Assembly: GCA_910592205.1 (NCBI GenBank)
Contig: CAJVPJ010000037.1
Coordinates: 1 to 61,353, forward strand
Source of the DNA: Paraglomus occultum
Lineage: Eukaryota; Glomeromycota; Glomeromycetes; Paraglomerales; Paraglomeraceae
DNA: 61,353 nucleotides
Reading direction: 5' to 3'
The notes below the pieces were generated by a model, which saw nothing but the letters and a program-made list of their open reading frames with translations, searched no databases and was not told the origin of the DNA. The stretch's first letter is position 1, and every line of letters starts with the position of its first letter. Shown here piece by piece: positions 1-12,165 of the stretch. A program made the position numbers and the translations under genes.

Positions 1-454
1 TCTTGTAATTAGATTGGTTAACTTCGCCAATCTTTGAAATTTAATTGGACTGATTTCTTGTGTTGCCCCCGCTTTAGGCGACCCCTGTATTGAGAAATAA
101 CGATAATCGTATCGTACTGTTCGAAATCACAATTGTTATCAATAAACTACGATCTATATAATTCAGGATATATAAAAAATTTTATAGTGACGTACAGAGT
201 TACTGCGCCTTAACAATTTGTAAATATAAATAGCATGGGCGTCGGAATATCATTTACCGACATACTGATAAATTACCTATTTAGGCGTATTTTGACTATG
301 GACACTGATGACTATTGTTATAAAGGAGTACAATTGCCAATTGTAACAATAAAGCGTCTATTATATAAATACAAGATTATTTCCACGAAGTATGCCCTTA
401 AACTCTGACAAAAATCTTTCGTATAAATAAACGTCGCAACATTTATTTTTTCTC
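1..454. other. no gene seen
   Basis: AT-rich sequence with stop codons in all frames; nothing recognisable. Confidence 0.5.
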
Positions 455-1440
455 TTGAGGCTAAGAATGGAGAATAATCGAAACACCTCAACTTTGCAGA
501 GGCGAAACCAGTTTACGTTGCTTTACACACATCATGAATGCAAAATTTTTAGAGCAACAGAAATCAGGAGAATGTCTGAAAATTCCAACAGGATAATGAC
601 CCAAAGCATACTAGTCGGGTTGCTAAGGTTTTTTTAGAAGAGATCTTTCCTCAGCAGGACGAAGAACTTCAGTTTCTTTCAAAAAGTTATGTGTAAAATG
701 GTGAGAAAGTGTTTCTTTGCTAATCAACATATAAACAAGATCTGTACATGTTTATGTCAAGTGGGCGTAAACTTATTAATTTATGATGACACTATTCACA
801 GTCTGTACGAGCCAATATACCGGCCAGCATTTCCGCGGTTACCGGAATTTTACGGAGGATTACGTCATTTCTAATCGTTGATTATAAATTTGACGCGAAA
901 TCCGATCTCTTCGAAGTGAAACTCGACCTCATTAATGACAAGTTGATTAATATTAATGAAGGTTCTACCACTGCTTACACATTAACAGACTTTTCAAGGT
1001 AAGATTTTGTGAGTCATATTGCTGACATTAATAACTTCGTCATTTGTTTAATCTAAATTATATAATAATAAATGATATATTTACTACACCAGATTTGAGT
1101 TGTGCTCTCCAGTATGCCGGGCGGAATGGTGTGGTCTTTGATTTTAGATTTTGAATTGGAGTGACAACAGGGGAAATGTTACAACTAAAAGTTTGATTGA
1201 CCAAGAATGGCAAGAAATAGTGAAGGCTTGTATCTGTGCAGGCTATGACACAGCGCCACGTACATAATACGTAAGTTTGTCTTTTTTTTGAATGAAGACC
1301 ATTGCCTGATTATTAATATATTACTTAATTTTATAGCCCTGCATATTGGGGAGTGTTCGATTTAACGAAAGAGAGCTTATGAATTGACTGTAACACTCAA
1401 GGAAATAGTTGTTTGATTTTTATCAGGTAAATTATTGCAC
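455..1440 (+). pseudogene. possible decayed multi-exon gene, family unknown
   Basis: Several short stretches read like protein but sit in different frames. One runs at 689-874 (contains LLIYDDTIHSLYEPIYRPAF). A second, in the next frame, runs at 871-998 (contains DYKFDAKSDLFEVKLDLI) and stops at an AAG|GTAAGA donor. After an acceptor near 1093 come pieces containing EIVKACICAGYDTAPRT and, after a TATAG acceptor near 1336, PAYWGVFDLTKESL. Frame changes and stops between them suggest an inactivated gene. I do not recognise the family. Exon order is inferred only from splice-like sites and amino-acid composition, so this could be chance. Confidence 0.25.
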
Positions 1441-2330
1441 GTGTTAAATGATGCAATCGATAAGTGCGTATCGTACGTTCAATTGACCAGTGTTATAACG
1501 TCGTATTCTGTTTACTCCAAATAGTTAACTAACGAACATCCGACGATATTAACACCCGATAATATGCAATATCGTTACGGACGATGAATTGGCCGCAGCA
1601 ATCATGTGATAAAATTTTACTTAGAATTTTATTGCCGATCTAGTACTAGATACAATTAGCGTTAGGCAGTGAAAGAACCCAATTTTAGTAATAATTCATG
1701 ACGCAAAATTGATGTTTGAGTTATATAAGCGACCATTATCCCATCGTCTAGCTCTCATGTTGAATATGAATGTTGAATGTTGAATGTTGTTCTGATATTA
1801 TTGTTATACTTAAATTCCACGGAATTGTTCTTATCCACGGAATAAATAAATTCCCTTTAAATTACTTTCTTTCTATCGTTGATCGTCGAATTTATCGTAA
1901 TTATTATAACAACGGACAATACTTGTTGCCTACAGTATTTCGAGACTGTTGTGGTGACAAGATTGAGTAGCGGGTGAAGAACTAGTGAAAGTTTGTCCAT
2001 TCAGTTAGTAAAGCAATCGGTTGAAAGCGTACAGTAATTGGATAATATTTGGCGAACGACATTTATTTTTCTTATTCGTCTAATTAGTTATCAAATTAAA
2101 AGTGACGCATATTGATACATATAGAAGTAATCACGTGACCGTAAATTTTTGATGATTTCCCCCAGCATCACCATTATTTCTATATCTATAATTTAAGTTT
2201 AACAAAAAATTTAGCCAAATTAAATTTTGCTTCTATAATTTCACCCAGTCATGTGAACGTGAAATTTTCATGGTGATGCTGAAGTAGTTTTTTTGATGGG
2301 AAAAAAATACTGCACGCTTTTTGCATTATT
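1441..2330. other. intergenic, no gene seen
   Basis: No supported coding region. A short run of TGAATGT units occurs near 1757-1790. Confidence 0.4.
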
Positions 2331-2391
2331 CCCTAAATGCACGCTCTCACAATTACGGTCCCAAGGGCGTGCATTTAGGGAGAGTTCACTG
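2331..2391. repeat. 14-bp inverted repeat at a probable transposon end
   Basis: CCCTAAATGCACGC (2331-2344) is repeated perfectly inverted at 2367-2380. The right arm runs on to GAGAGTTCACTG and then TA. Read on the minus strand this is TA-CAGTGAACTCTCCCTAAAT, which looks like the terminus of a Tc1/pogo-type DNA transposon or MITE. Related GTGCATTTAGG(G) words recur near 17535-17575 and 18160. No transposase is linked to it. Confidence 0.45.
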
Positions 2392-2708
2392 TAACGCCAA
2401 TATAGATTTTCGAAAAAAGTCTCTGACCACCCCTTGCCGATCGTTATGATGTTTGAGTAGGCACTGTATAAAAAGTTTTATTAATACACAGACTTTACTC
2501 CTTAAATATTTCTCGATTGTTGTCATTTTTGAATTTGCCCAATAAAATATTATGGCTTGTGTGGTGGCTCGTATCACGGGTCTGCCAATTTTTTTCGGTA
2601 TTGATCTGCGCAACGCGTCAATTTCTCGACAACCGACCATCATTCAATTACTATTACGTTAAGTATGACTTTTATATTGTGTTCTTTGCAATTCAACGGT
2701 CCCCCGTC

Positions 2709-2870
2709 CTGTAAAACCTGAGGAGATTTGTCTGCCTCTGGTATGGAAGGCGAAACGGATGTATATCGGCTTTTTTCCGATGTGTAAGGTTTTGGTTCTT
2801 ATATCCAATGGTTCCCCATTCTGTAAAACCTGAGGGGATTCGTCTGCCTTCGGTGTGGAAGGCCAAACGG
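2709..2870. repeat. direct duplication, 112-bp spacing
   Basis: About 50 bp beginning CTGTAAAACCTGAGG at 2709-2758 recurs at 2821-2870 with a few substitutions, giving a two-copy direct repeat with a 112-bp period. It contains no convincing coding sequence. Confidence 0.7.
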
Positions 2871-3189
2871 CTAGCGTAGCAAGACTTGCATGGTTGAGTT
2901 CTCAATCTTCCACGTATTGACTTCGTTTAGCGACTTTATATTATCTGGAGAAGTTTTGGATTGGGCTGGAGTTGTCGAAAGCAGAAACGTTATTTAAAAA
3001 CTCTTACTAATTTTTTTTTTTGATATTATGTTCTTTTAGGATCAATATCATGGTCTATATATTATATACATTAAACCTATTAGTCGCTATTGAGTTGATT
3101 CGCGATATTAATATATTACTGTCATTTTGTTATATCACTTATCTGCAGGCTTATGTCGAAGTGCTAAAAGAAATTTTATCAACCAATTT

Positions 3190-4740
3190 TAGTGCTTCAA
3201 AAAGATCGGGTTTACATATATTCAAAGGAAACGGGCAGAGGAAGCCTTATTCAACGCGTTAAAGGCCATTATATCTGAGAATGGCGAACAAGCCGCAACA
3301 GCTCAAAAACTGCTCGCCAATTTTAACGAGATTGTCAACTCCATAACTGCACTAGGCTTTGGAATGGTCTCCGCGTTTGCGAAGAGAAAATTAATACTCA
3401 AGCTGCACAAATTATACTACAAGAAAAAGTAGCCATCAGCTTGGATTGTAATCAATAATAATCTTGCATGATTTTTAGATGAAACCATCAGCCAAAGAGA
3501 AGCAGAATACATTGCGTCGACCTAGGTGGGAAAAGAGTATCAAGCCTCTAATTGACAAGTATGCGCTTGCTGTTGAAGTGAAGCCAGAATCGGTTTTTGA
3601 TGATTATGTTCAGTCACCATCAACAAAAATTATCTTCGAAATACCATTCGAGGGCGAGTTTGATCTCAAAAAACATTATGACTTGTTATGGGTACAAGAT
3701 ATCTATCGGCGATTGTAGGTATACAAATACATTATTGCTTAGTATAATAATAATAATGAATTAATTAATTCCTGTATTTATTTTAGCACGTTATTATTTG
3801 CCTTATCTTTTAACATGCTTCGCGATGCAAATACATTGGAGATAGCTTACAGAGAATCATTTGTTAATCCTATAATTCCCAAGGCATTCGAGGATGTAAA
3901 TGACAAGATTAGGTTCGAAATGTATGTTATTATATTCTGTATATTTTTAATTTATTGTATTTATACCCAATGTAACGAACTCTTGATTAACCGAATATAA
4001 TATTTGCCTAGTGGAGAGATAGAGAGCGCACAACGTAAGCAACATCAAAAGGGCAAGAGCCTCGGGTAATGTTTGGGTCGAAACACGACGGGATTCTAAA
4101 GATTTACATAGTTCTTAGAGGTTGTAGGGAACGCAATGGTTGTGTATCTTAAAAAATATAGTAAAAATATGGAGAAATTGTTTAAGGGTTTGTAATTGTT
4201 AGATATTCATGTCTTGAATTCTTTATGCAGTAAAGTTCATGGAATTTTTTTATCTTTGTAGTGATGCAGTTGTCAATAATTTACCAGCGACAACACCACC
4301 TACGACGTAATGCAACAGAAGAACAACTTGACTGCCTTCAAAGTTTTGGTGTATTTGTGTACCGTACGTAGCGTTCATGCTGTACTTATTACCGATTCAA
4401 ATTATCCATCATATTTTGCCCAGTCATTTTTAATTTTTAGAGCGTGAAACAACAATCTACACAGTGCACCGTTATAAAGGTTTGCACATTGTTGACATTC
4501 TTACAAACTTCACGATTCCGGACAACAAGGACCATGCATATGTACTAGATAAAATCGTAGAAAAAGTGTATTTTTTTAAGGTACAAGTCCTGGTAATCAC
4601 TATATATAATTTTCGTTGATCTAACATTATATTTGGCATTGTAATGGATTATTACCTTAAGTTGCAGGAAATCTCGCGGAAGGCGCATAAATATACTCCC
4701 TCAAATAAAATCCGTTAGAAGCGTCACCAGCCCGAAAAAG
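3190..4740 (+). pseudogene. decayed member of a Glomeromycotina multigene family, function unknown
   Basis: Pieces in successive frames are collinear with a family I recall from Rhizophagus proteomes. A helical segment lies around 3220-3370 (contains NALKAIISENGEQAATAQKL); a frame change follows at about 3370-3440 (NTQAAQIILQEKVAIS). Then come 3479-3718 (contains FDLKKHYDLLWVQDIYRRL) and, after a short intron, 3781-3919 (contains FVNPIIPKAFEDVNDKIRF). A further exon begins near 4013 (GEIESAQRKQHQKGKS), and a last one near 4440-4580 reads ETTIYTVHRYKGLHIVDI and IVEKVYFFK. The exon near 4013 is shifted and stopped soon after its start, so the copy is almost certainly dead. The family assignment rests on memory, and no domain name can be given. 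Confidence 0.5.
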
Positions 4741-5204
4741 CAATTGCAAAATGAATCAAGGATAGAGGAAATAATTCCCAAGAAATGATTATTTTCTTTC
4801 TACCTGTAACTGTTATCCGCAGTATATGATAGTGGTATTAGTATTGATTTTTCCGAGTTTTTCTACTATACCTTTGCATTTAATAAAGCAGGCCCCGAGG
4901 CCAATCTTGCATTAAAACATAAGAAATTTCTGAAGTGTTAAATCTTTTATTGTCACTGGTACTAGTACTTAAATACAGAAACTCTGACCTATACTCTCAT
5001 CCAAACTGTCCTTGGCCCCACTACTCTCGTTTTCAACATTTAATATCTCAAAGAGGCAACTATTACTATTTCCCCTCTCAAGTCCAAATCCCTAATACTA
5101 AGCATGCATAACACATACACCTCATGTAAATTTATATCCTTTATTTCACTCTCAGTATCTAGGTTACATTAGTATTAGGTATCTGATGTTAAAATTAGCT
5201 GTAG

Positions 5205-5220
5205 CACATATTAATATGTG
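5205..5220. repeat. 16-bp perfect palindrome
   Basis: CACATATTAATATGTG, in a non-coding stretch about 90 bp left of the MITE. Confidence 0.6.
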
Positions 5221-5310
5221 TAACTTGGAAATAAAGTCTCACACATCTGAGTGGGGTTTTGAGGTCTTTATTCAGCACTGTGCTTTGTGGGGTATCACGT
5301 TTGCAGTCTA

Positions 5311-5479
5311 CAGTTGACGCTGCCTATACCGAACTGACCGGCTGGAGAATTTTAGTTCGTTATAACCAGGGCTTGCGTTATAACCGGATTTGTTGGTTAG
5401 GAAAAATCAGGTCTGGTGATTCTGGTTCGGTATATCCAAAGTTTGGTATAACCAGGTTTGGCATAGGCAGCGTCAACTA
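5311..5479. mobile_element. 169-bp MITE, Tc1/mariner-pogo type
   Basis: The left end CAGTTGACGCTGCCTATACC (5311-5330) is matched by an inverted right end at 5460-5479 with two mismatches. Both ends abut TA (5309-5310 and 5480-5481), the target duplication expected for Tc1/mariner elements. The interior is built of short motifs such as GGTATAACCAGG and GTTATAACC, and has no coding capacity. It is therefore a non-autonomous element needing a transposase from elsewhere. Confidence 0.75.
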
Positions 5480-5491
5480 TAGACCGTAACT

Positions 5492-6223
5492 TTATTTTGA
5501 TGTGAAAAATTTATATAATATACCGATAATAATATCAAGAATAACGAAAAAATAAACATATATTTCACTCCCGTATAGACTCTCCTCATTCGCCTCCTCC
5601 CTTCTTGCCACCTCCACCATCCTCAAATGCACTGCCTCTTCCCTCAATCCTCTCGCCAAGCTTCTCCTCCCGTACACCTTCATCGATCTTCTCAGCAACT
5701 CGTTCAAATTTGTGGCGATGCTGTTTGGGGTTTCCAAGTATATGCTGCGGGAAGTTGTAGCTTCCACACAAGCTTCCTCGGTAAACCCCCCCTTAGCAGC
5801 AACGACCCCTATTTTGTTGGGGTGCTGCACCATCAAATCAACAAAACGCCGCACGATATCCCCACCTGTGAAAAAGAAAGAAGCTTAGTTTTATATATTT
5901 CGATAGTAATAAGTAATGATAAAAATCAAATTACCAACGACTTCTTCACCCGCTTCGCACTGGACATGGAATCTGCTATTTCCAAACTCCGCAGAAATAT
6001 CCATTCCACTAAAAACGAATAAAATAATTAAAACCAATAACAACAAGACTTTATTAGAAAAACGAACACTGTAAAGAAACATTAAACAGTTTGGGGGATT
6101 GGGTTAGAAAATATCCCCATAGTTGCAAAAACTGTCTTACCTCCTCCTCGTTGTAAATTCCGCTTCTTCAAGTTCTTTTCCGATGCGCCTTGCAAATCGG
6201 TAGCGATTTGGTGATATTGATTT
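5492..6223 (-). CDS. Mrr-type restriction endonuclease-like protein, 5' end not found
   Basis: Three exons join in frame. Exon A (6223 or less to 6141) encodes FARRIGKELEEAEFTTRR and ends AG|GTAAGA. Exon B (6008-5935) encodes SGMDISAEFGNSRFHVQCEA. Exon C (5865-5492) starts GGDIVRRFVDLM and continues through GVVAAKGGFTEEA. The order helix, G-x-D, strand, VQC-x, REF-like helix, G-hhh-GGF matches the Mrr_cat PD-(D/E)XK fold used by type IV restriction enzymes, which cut modified DNA. The aspartate of GMDI is present. The position that is usually the lysine of QxK is glutamate (QCE), so catalysis is doubtful. No start codon is found upstream of exon A, where an in-frame stop precedes position 6223. 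The gene is either truncated or has an unrecognised first exon. The hydrophobic C-terminal tail may be read-through past a missed intron. Confidence 0.65.
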
Positions 6224-6569
6224 TCAATATTGATATAAGTAGTGCGCTGGGGACATTTGATTTGTTCGGGTAGTATGTGCGTCATATGGGACTGTCTGTT
6301 TTTATGTGCGTAATATGGAACAGGTTGGTCGTATGTGCGGTAAATGAAGGAGATAGAGCCGACGCGTGTTATATATATAGTCAAGGAGCGTGAGAATCTG
6401 ATATATTGTCTAGTGTAACACCATGACACCATGACATCATGACACGATTGTTTCCGGTAAATAATAATAATAATATCAAAGAATTTTTACTGCCACGTAT
6501 TAGTGAAATTTTTTACTGTATATACTATACTCCGGACCTGTTATTTGTATGATCTAAAAATAGACAATC

Positions 6570-6985
6570 CTTCTAAATGTTTCTGCCGTTATTGTTATCA
6601 ATATCACATACGCGTGGCTTATCGTAATTGTCATCAATAAACACCTCCTAAATGTTTCTACAGCATGTGCCCATTGTCATTGTTGTATCATTATTATCGA
6701 TATCATCACTATAGATTAGTTCAACTAACCAGTGAAAACTTTTTTACTGCGTATACTTCGGACCTTATTTGTATGGCCTCCAAAAATAAAAATCCTTCTA
6801 AATGTTTCTACAGCATGTGATCATTGTTACTGTTATATTAATATAGATCGGTTTACAGTATGTTATTATTAAAGTGTTTCTACAGCATATTAATATGCTG
6901 TTTATATTTACGCCTATCATTATATCGGATTATCAATATCACGCTTCAAAAATAAATATTTCTACAGCATGTGACTGTCTATATT
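6570..6985. repeat. degenerate repeats of an AAATGTTTCTACAGCATGTG motif
   Basis: Variants of this 20-mer occur near 6575, 6650, 6805, 6876 and 6957, often preceded by TCCTTCT or an AAAATAAA tract. The 6876 copy contains a perfect palindrome, ACAGCATATTAATATGCTGT (6882-6901). The block lies downstream of the Mrr-like gene's missing 5' end and beyond the 3' end of GCP3. It may be an old satellite or transposon relic. Confidence 0.55.
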
Positions 6986-7309
6986 TACTAGTGATTCTAT
7001 TTGACTGTAAATGATTTACTTTAGATTTGTGTACAGTATAAGAAGTTGCCACATCTTGATAATAATAATAATAACACTAATACTAAATCTGATGATATTG
7101 AATGGAAGGCTACCCTCAAGATTCAGAAGTTTCAGATAAACAAATGCTGTTCTGCTCATTTCAAGGCATATTAATATTAAATTTCTTGACTCACTTGTAA
7201 CTGTGAGAATTGTAATGCCAGAAAATGACATTAGCAGTCTTGTTGGTTAAATTAAAACATAGTCAAGTTTTATTAAATTGAGTCTACCTATTACTATGCA
7301 TTATTCTCA

Positions 7310-10300
7310 TTACTTTTTTTGTGCACTGTAAAATTCATTAAAATCAAGACGGACACTGAGGAATCTAAAATCAGTATCCTTGTGATTTGCGAGTTCTGCT
7401 AACAAATTTACTAGCTCCCCCTAAAAAACAAATTCGCGCGTATCTCAGTGACCAAACTCTCGAATTGTATTACGCGTAAGTTGTGAATCTTCAGTACTTT
7501 ACCTTAAAACTGCTAGCAACCTCCCCGAGCTTCCTTTGAATGGGAAGGAATGCTTCCCGTGCCTCTCGTTCAGACTTTCCCTATGTTTGCAAATTAAGTG
7601 TCAGATAAATGCCATACACACAATCAACTTATACGAAGCGTCATCAGCGATCTACCTTTCTTGACGGTTGAATATTCGAATGCTCTCTACGCATCAACTC
7701 TTTGACTACAAAGTTATATAATTCATCCTAAAAGTGACAAAAATCAATTACAATTTGCAAAGAGCCTAGATGAATCGCATGGTAAATATTGGTAACAAAT
7801 TCCTACCAGAACGTTCTTGTATTGCAATATGAACCCAATTATCTTCAAAACACTTGGTAAATAATCCTATGAAATTCGTAGAATGTAAGGCGATTGAATG
7901 AGACATCATAATTCATGCAACGTCTACATAGCATTTACCTGATCCGAAGTCCTCAAAAATCCCTTCGTTGTGATATCGTTCAAGTATCTATTATGCATCT
8001 CGATGAGAGAGTCCAAATCTCCACTCTTTTTGTTGATATCAGTCTCTAACACGTCCCAAGAACATCCGACCACTTCAAATAACAAGTAATACTGTAATTG
8101 GTACACAAAATGTATCATCTCACTACATACGAGACGGCTGTTGTTAATATCCTTTTCCATCTCTGGTATCTGCGCCAAAGTACGTGCACATGTCATTTGA
8201 CGACGCCACGCAGCGGAAAGGTCGTGTTCAACCCGTTTTAAGCGCCAGAGAAAGCGGAATAATTCGGTATATAGAATCATTGCCGGTGGAGTAAAAATGG
8301 TGTTTATGGGCGAGTCGACGTGATAATCGAGGGAGAACACATCCCAGCCAACGTCACCTGCAGAAATCTGCGATTTAATTAGACAGGCAATTCGGCAAAA
8401 ATTACGAATGTGCGAAAAATAGAAGGCATCAGTGCAAAGACATTTGGTAAACGTACATTGGCAAGACGAACATCTAAGCGTTGGAGAATATCTTGATCCT
8501 CATACTGAGCATTAGATGCACGGATTGCAGCTTCTAGTGTACCAGTCAGATTGTGACGATGTAGCGTATTTGCTGGTTTCGAGAGGCCGGACCTAATAAT
8601 ATGTCGAATAGTTGTTAATTACCCAGTCTAAATCCATCAACAGACACGTAATCCACATAAAAAATATATTCACAAGGTTTATACCCCAATTGATCCATAA
8701 GATACTGCACAAAGTCTCCCTGTCCAAGAAGCAGATACCGTTTCAATGCAGCAAGGTGTTCCATTAGTTTATACTTTGTAAATAAAATGTCCAATAACCG
8801 TTTACTCGTTTTTGTATACGTTGCGTCGATCGAGTGTTCAAGAGCAATGACGTCACCATATTTCAGAACTTGTTAAAAGCGAAGACAATTAATGTAAATA
8901 CACGATCATGGCAGTTTAACAATTAGTTCACGCAAACTAGATCTATACCGGATTTTGTGCTTTTCCCTTTTCCAGTAACCAAGTCATTATCATGGCAACT
9001 GTATCTTATGAAATTTAATGATTTGCCAATGGAAAAAATCTGTAACACAAAAGTTTGATCAATTTCTCATTCTATCGAGTCTTAACAGCTTCTATACATA
9101 ACAAACCTTCTTTGCCAATAATGGACTAATGAACGAAGGTTGCATATCTGTACGCATAAAGTATTTGTGCTGCCATAAATCTTCCTCTTCTACGGTCTGA
9201 TCACAGCCAACAAAGAATTCTTCAAACGGATCTTCCAATTCGCCCTCATATATCCAGCTTTGGAGCATTTCGTAGAAGGGTTTTGAGACCTAATCGAAAC
9301 CGACAACCAATAAGACCACAGAGGGCAAAAGTTGAACATTTTGTTGGTCTTGCCATATCTTGGTAACATCAAATTAACTAACCTCTTCTAGAATATGCTC
9401 CACAAACTCGTGCCTAAACGGGTCTCCGTGATTTGTATGCATGTAAATATATGACACCAGTGCGCCTCCCTTCTGCCTAGCACATCCATCAACCAACACA
9501 GCCATCAATCTTAATTTTTCTGCTGACTCGTTTATTGAAACAAGCATTCGTTTTAAAGACAATGGAATAGATTGAGTGGACAGATTAGTGTCGACCTCTT
9601 TGGTAATTTGTGATTCAAGAATGGCCATTAGTTTGTAATATTCTGTCAGTTCACGTTGTAATGCAGAACAAAAGGCCTGTTTCAGAAAATACATATAGAG
9701 CGTGTGTGAACAGAAGTGATAGCAATACGATAAGTGGTGAGAATAAAGAAAAGTGATAATCGAATGATCAACATGTGTATTAAATGAATTAGTTTATTTA
9801 ATAGCAGAAAAATTCATTGCTTATGCATATCATGTTATGCGCATCATGATTAGCACCGTCTTACCTGCCCAACAAGGCCAATTGATATGTCATCAATACT
9901 GTCGTTTACGAAAGCATGAACTTTCCGGTAAAGACATCCCATTTCCGAAAGTCTTGATATTAACTCTCGAGTCGATCTTTGAACACCAATCTACGGACAA
10001 GACACTTGCATTATTAGATGTATAGATGTTTCTGATATACTTTGCTGGGAACAGAACCAAACCTTCGAATCGACCAAATATGACCCTGTCGTCTTATCAA
10101 ACTTTATGTATTGTCCATCAATGCCTTGAAATACGAATACAATGTCGCGTAAAAGGAGAGCCTCAGATATCTCATACATGGCTATAAGGTATAATTGTAC
10201 ATTCGGTAACGTTTTAGTATTGTAGATCCATTATTACGCCCTCATCCCTAAATAACAAAATAATATATCCACGCAAGCGTACTGTTCTCTGCTTCTGCAA

Positions 10301-11355
10301 CTTTCTTTTGTAAAACCACTCTGGGTGGTAAATCGTAGTACTGTTCATCTTCTTGCATATACACTGGCTCTTTTATTGTCTCCTGAATAGATGTTGGGTT
10401 CACATTTGATATGAATGTATTTTGCGTCTCTGTGACTTTACCCGTCTCGTGTGAGATAGATTCGAGACCCCGATGCGAGAATGTCTGATCGAATAACTGG
10501 TAGGAGACGTGATTTTGGCATTCCGGAATATGATGAAATAAAGAAGGGCACAAACAAGAATATTAGCAGCAAGATTATTGATAAGCATTACGGTAAAATG
10601 CAACGACATTATTATAAAACATACAGTTGTTGCTAATTTTGATGCATCTCCATCGTTTGATTGTTCGCTGACCGACATTAGGAAGTAAAGAACAGCCCAT
10701 TTTCGTTTTAGTATTGTCTAATTAATGCGTATTAACGTAAGATTAGTAATTGTTTTAATTACTACACGATGCTTCAAAATGCTAGAGACTCTTCACCTGA
10801 GCTTGCAGCTTATTAAACAAAGTAGCGAACCGTAATGCTTTCGTTGAGGATTTGTTCTCTCGCATTACTTTAAATATGACATAAACATTAAATGTAATTA
10901 ATCCCTCTTCTAGTGTCAATTCAGCGTAATAAACTTACATTTTTTCGTAATTAAATCAGATATATGCGCCTCGTCGCTTATCACAGAGGGAGTCATCCGA
11001 CTATCAACAAATAAATCCATTATCAACTCTATGGATTATTACAAACGTTAAATTATCACAATCCGTGCGGCTAAACGGTACCAAGATCCAACAATTCTGT
11101 TTTCGCTTCCAACTTTTCTTCTTCACTCTTTCACACTTACCTTCCAAGTATTCTCATACAGTACTCAAACGTTCGTTGCTGCCTAACTCCTAGTACTTCC
11201 TTCCCTTCCTCTTCCTTTCCCTTCCCTTTCTTATGTTTATCAGCATTATCACGTATGTACTGCTTTACTAAAGCTAAGACAGCTCGTAATATGCGATCAG
11301 TCTCGGAAAGAGAGTCGGGCGTAGGTATTACGGGGGGTGTAGTGTTTCCAAGCAT
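7310..11355 (-). CDS. GCP3: gamma-tubulin complex component 3 (Spc98/Alp6 family)
   Basis: This is a core subunit of the gamma-tubulin ring complex, which nucleates microtubules at the spindle pole body. Seventeen exons, every junction GT-AG and in phase: 11355-11141, 11000-10939, 10867-10797, 10717-10625, 10496-10283, 10181-10063, 9990-9865, 9676-9383, 9289-9107, 9039-8949, 8868-8685, 8592-8457, 8367-7939, 7866-7807, 7727-7656, 7580-7503, 7420-7310, giving 845 residues. The start is the ATG at 11355. The N-terminal part resembles animal GCP3 ([28 protein letters not shown]). The GRIP1 domain opens near residue 220 with [17 protein letters not shown] and includes GLVGQ and [22 protein letters not shown]2 includes [16 protein letters not shown] (about residue 535), [31 protein letters not shown] and the terminal [19 protein letters not shown]. 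Length is close to the animal protein (about 900). No lesion seen; expected to be a functional housekeeping gene. Confidence 0.97.
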
Positions 11356-11942
11356 TAGTAATAGTGGATAAGTTATATGCTAATCGAAGAGACGCGTACG
11401 AAATTTGGAGAAACCCTGATTTCTGCAATTTGTATCGGTCATCTTCATGGTGTCGATCGTTCCTTAAAGAATATTAAATATTAACCGTTAATTAATCACA
11501 ATCTGACCAAATTCGAAATAGGCACCTTGTCTAAATATCACATCTAATCAGCATTGTTTATGTGATGCTATCGAATAAAATGTGCTTAATTCGAATGGTC
11601 AGATGTGCGATTTGGGTTAGAATATTAATATTGAAACGTACTATTTTGATTCACAGAAGTCTTTGGCTCGCGTATTTCTGATCATCTGTTCAAAGAGATT
11701 TCTATCTTTGCATATGTATATGTAGATAGTACGAAATATATCAATATAATCTAGTTAACTTAATGAACAATTTCTTATAAGTTTACCATATCTTAAGGTT
11801 ATACAACTTTGTGATTATGAATAGAGCATGTATGATTATGAAAGAAAAATCAATCATAAAAATTTGTTGAAGTGTATAATTCAATCAAATCCAAGACCCA
11901 TTTTTAATGTTATTTTACTACTACTCTTTTATTAATATTCAA

Positions 11943-12165
11943 TTATATCGCACATTCTCGACATAAACGGACGGAAGCAATTCTCAAATTTTCGTTATCC
12001 GTACTTTGATATTCTCTTGCTAAGCCCTGTGAAACACAAGTGAATATAATATATTATCTTAATCTGGATCATCGAGTCGTTACTTATGCGGATTATTTAC
12101 CGGAGAAGACAAATTCGTGCTCACGTCGTCATTCAATTTCACATTCGCGTCTTTATTTGAGACAA
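11943..12165 (-). CDS. possible terminal exons of an unrecognised gene
   Basis: Two short segments are joined by a good intron. 12165-12101 (after TTTTTCCAG) encodes VSNKDANVKLNDDVSTNLSS and ends CCG|GTAAAT. 12026-11943 (after TTTCACAG) begins GLAREYQSTDNENLRIASVR, continues LCRECAI and ends in TAA. The phases agree and the composition is protein-like. I could not find a matching upstream exon or a start, and do not recognise the protein. It lies beyond the 5' end of GCP3 on the same strand. Confidence 0.3.

Noticed and set aside
5492-6223. Bacterial restriction-modification system from contamination
   Set aside because: The gene has in-phase spliceosomal introns, AT-rich fungal context and no methyltransferase partner.
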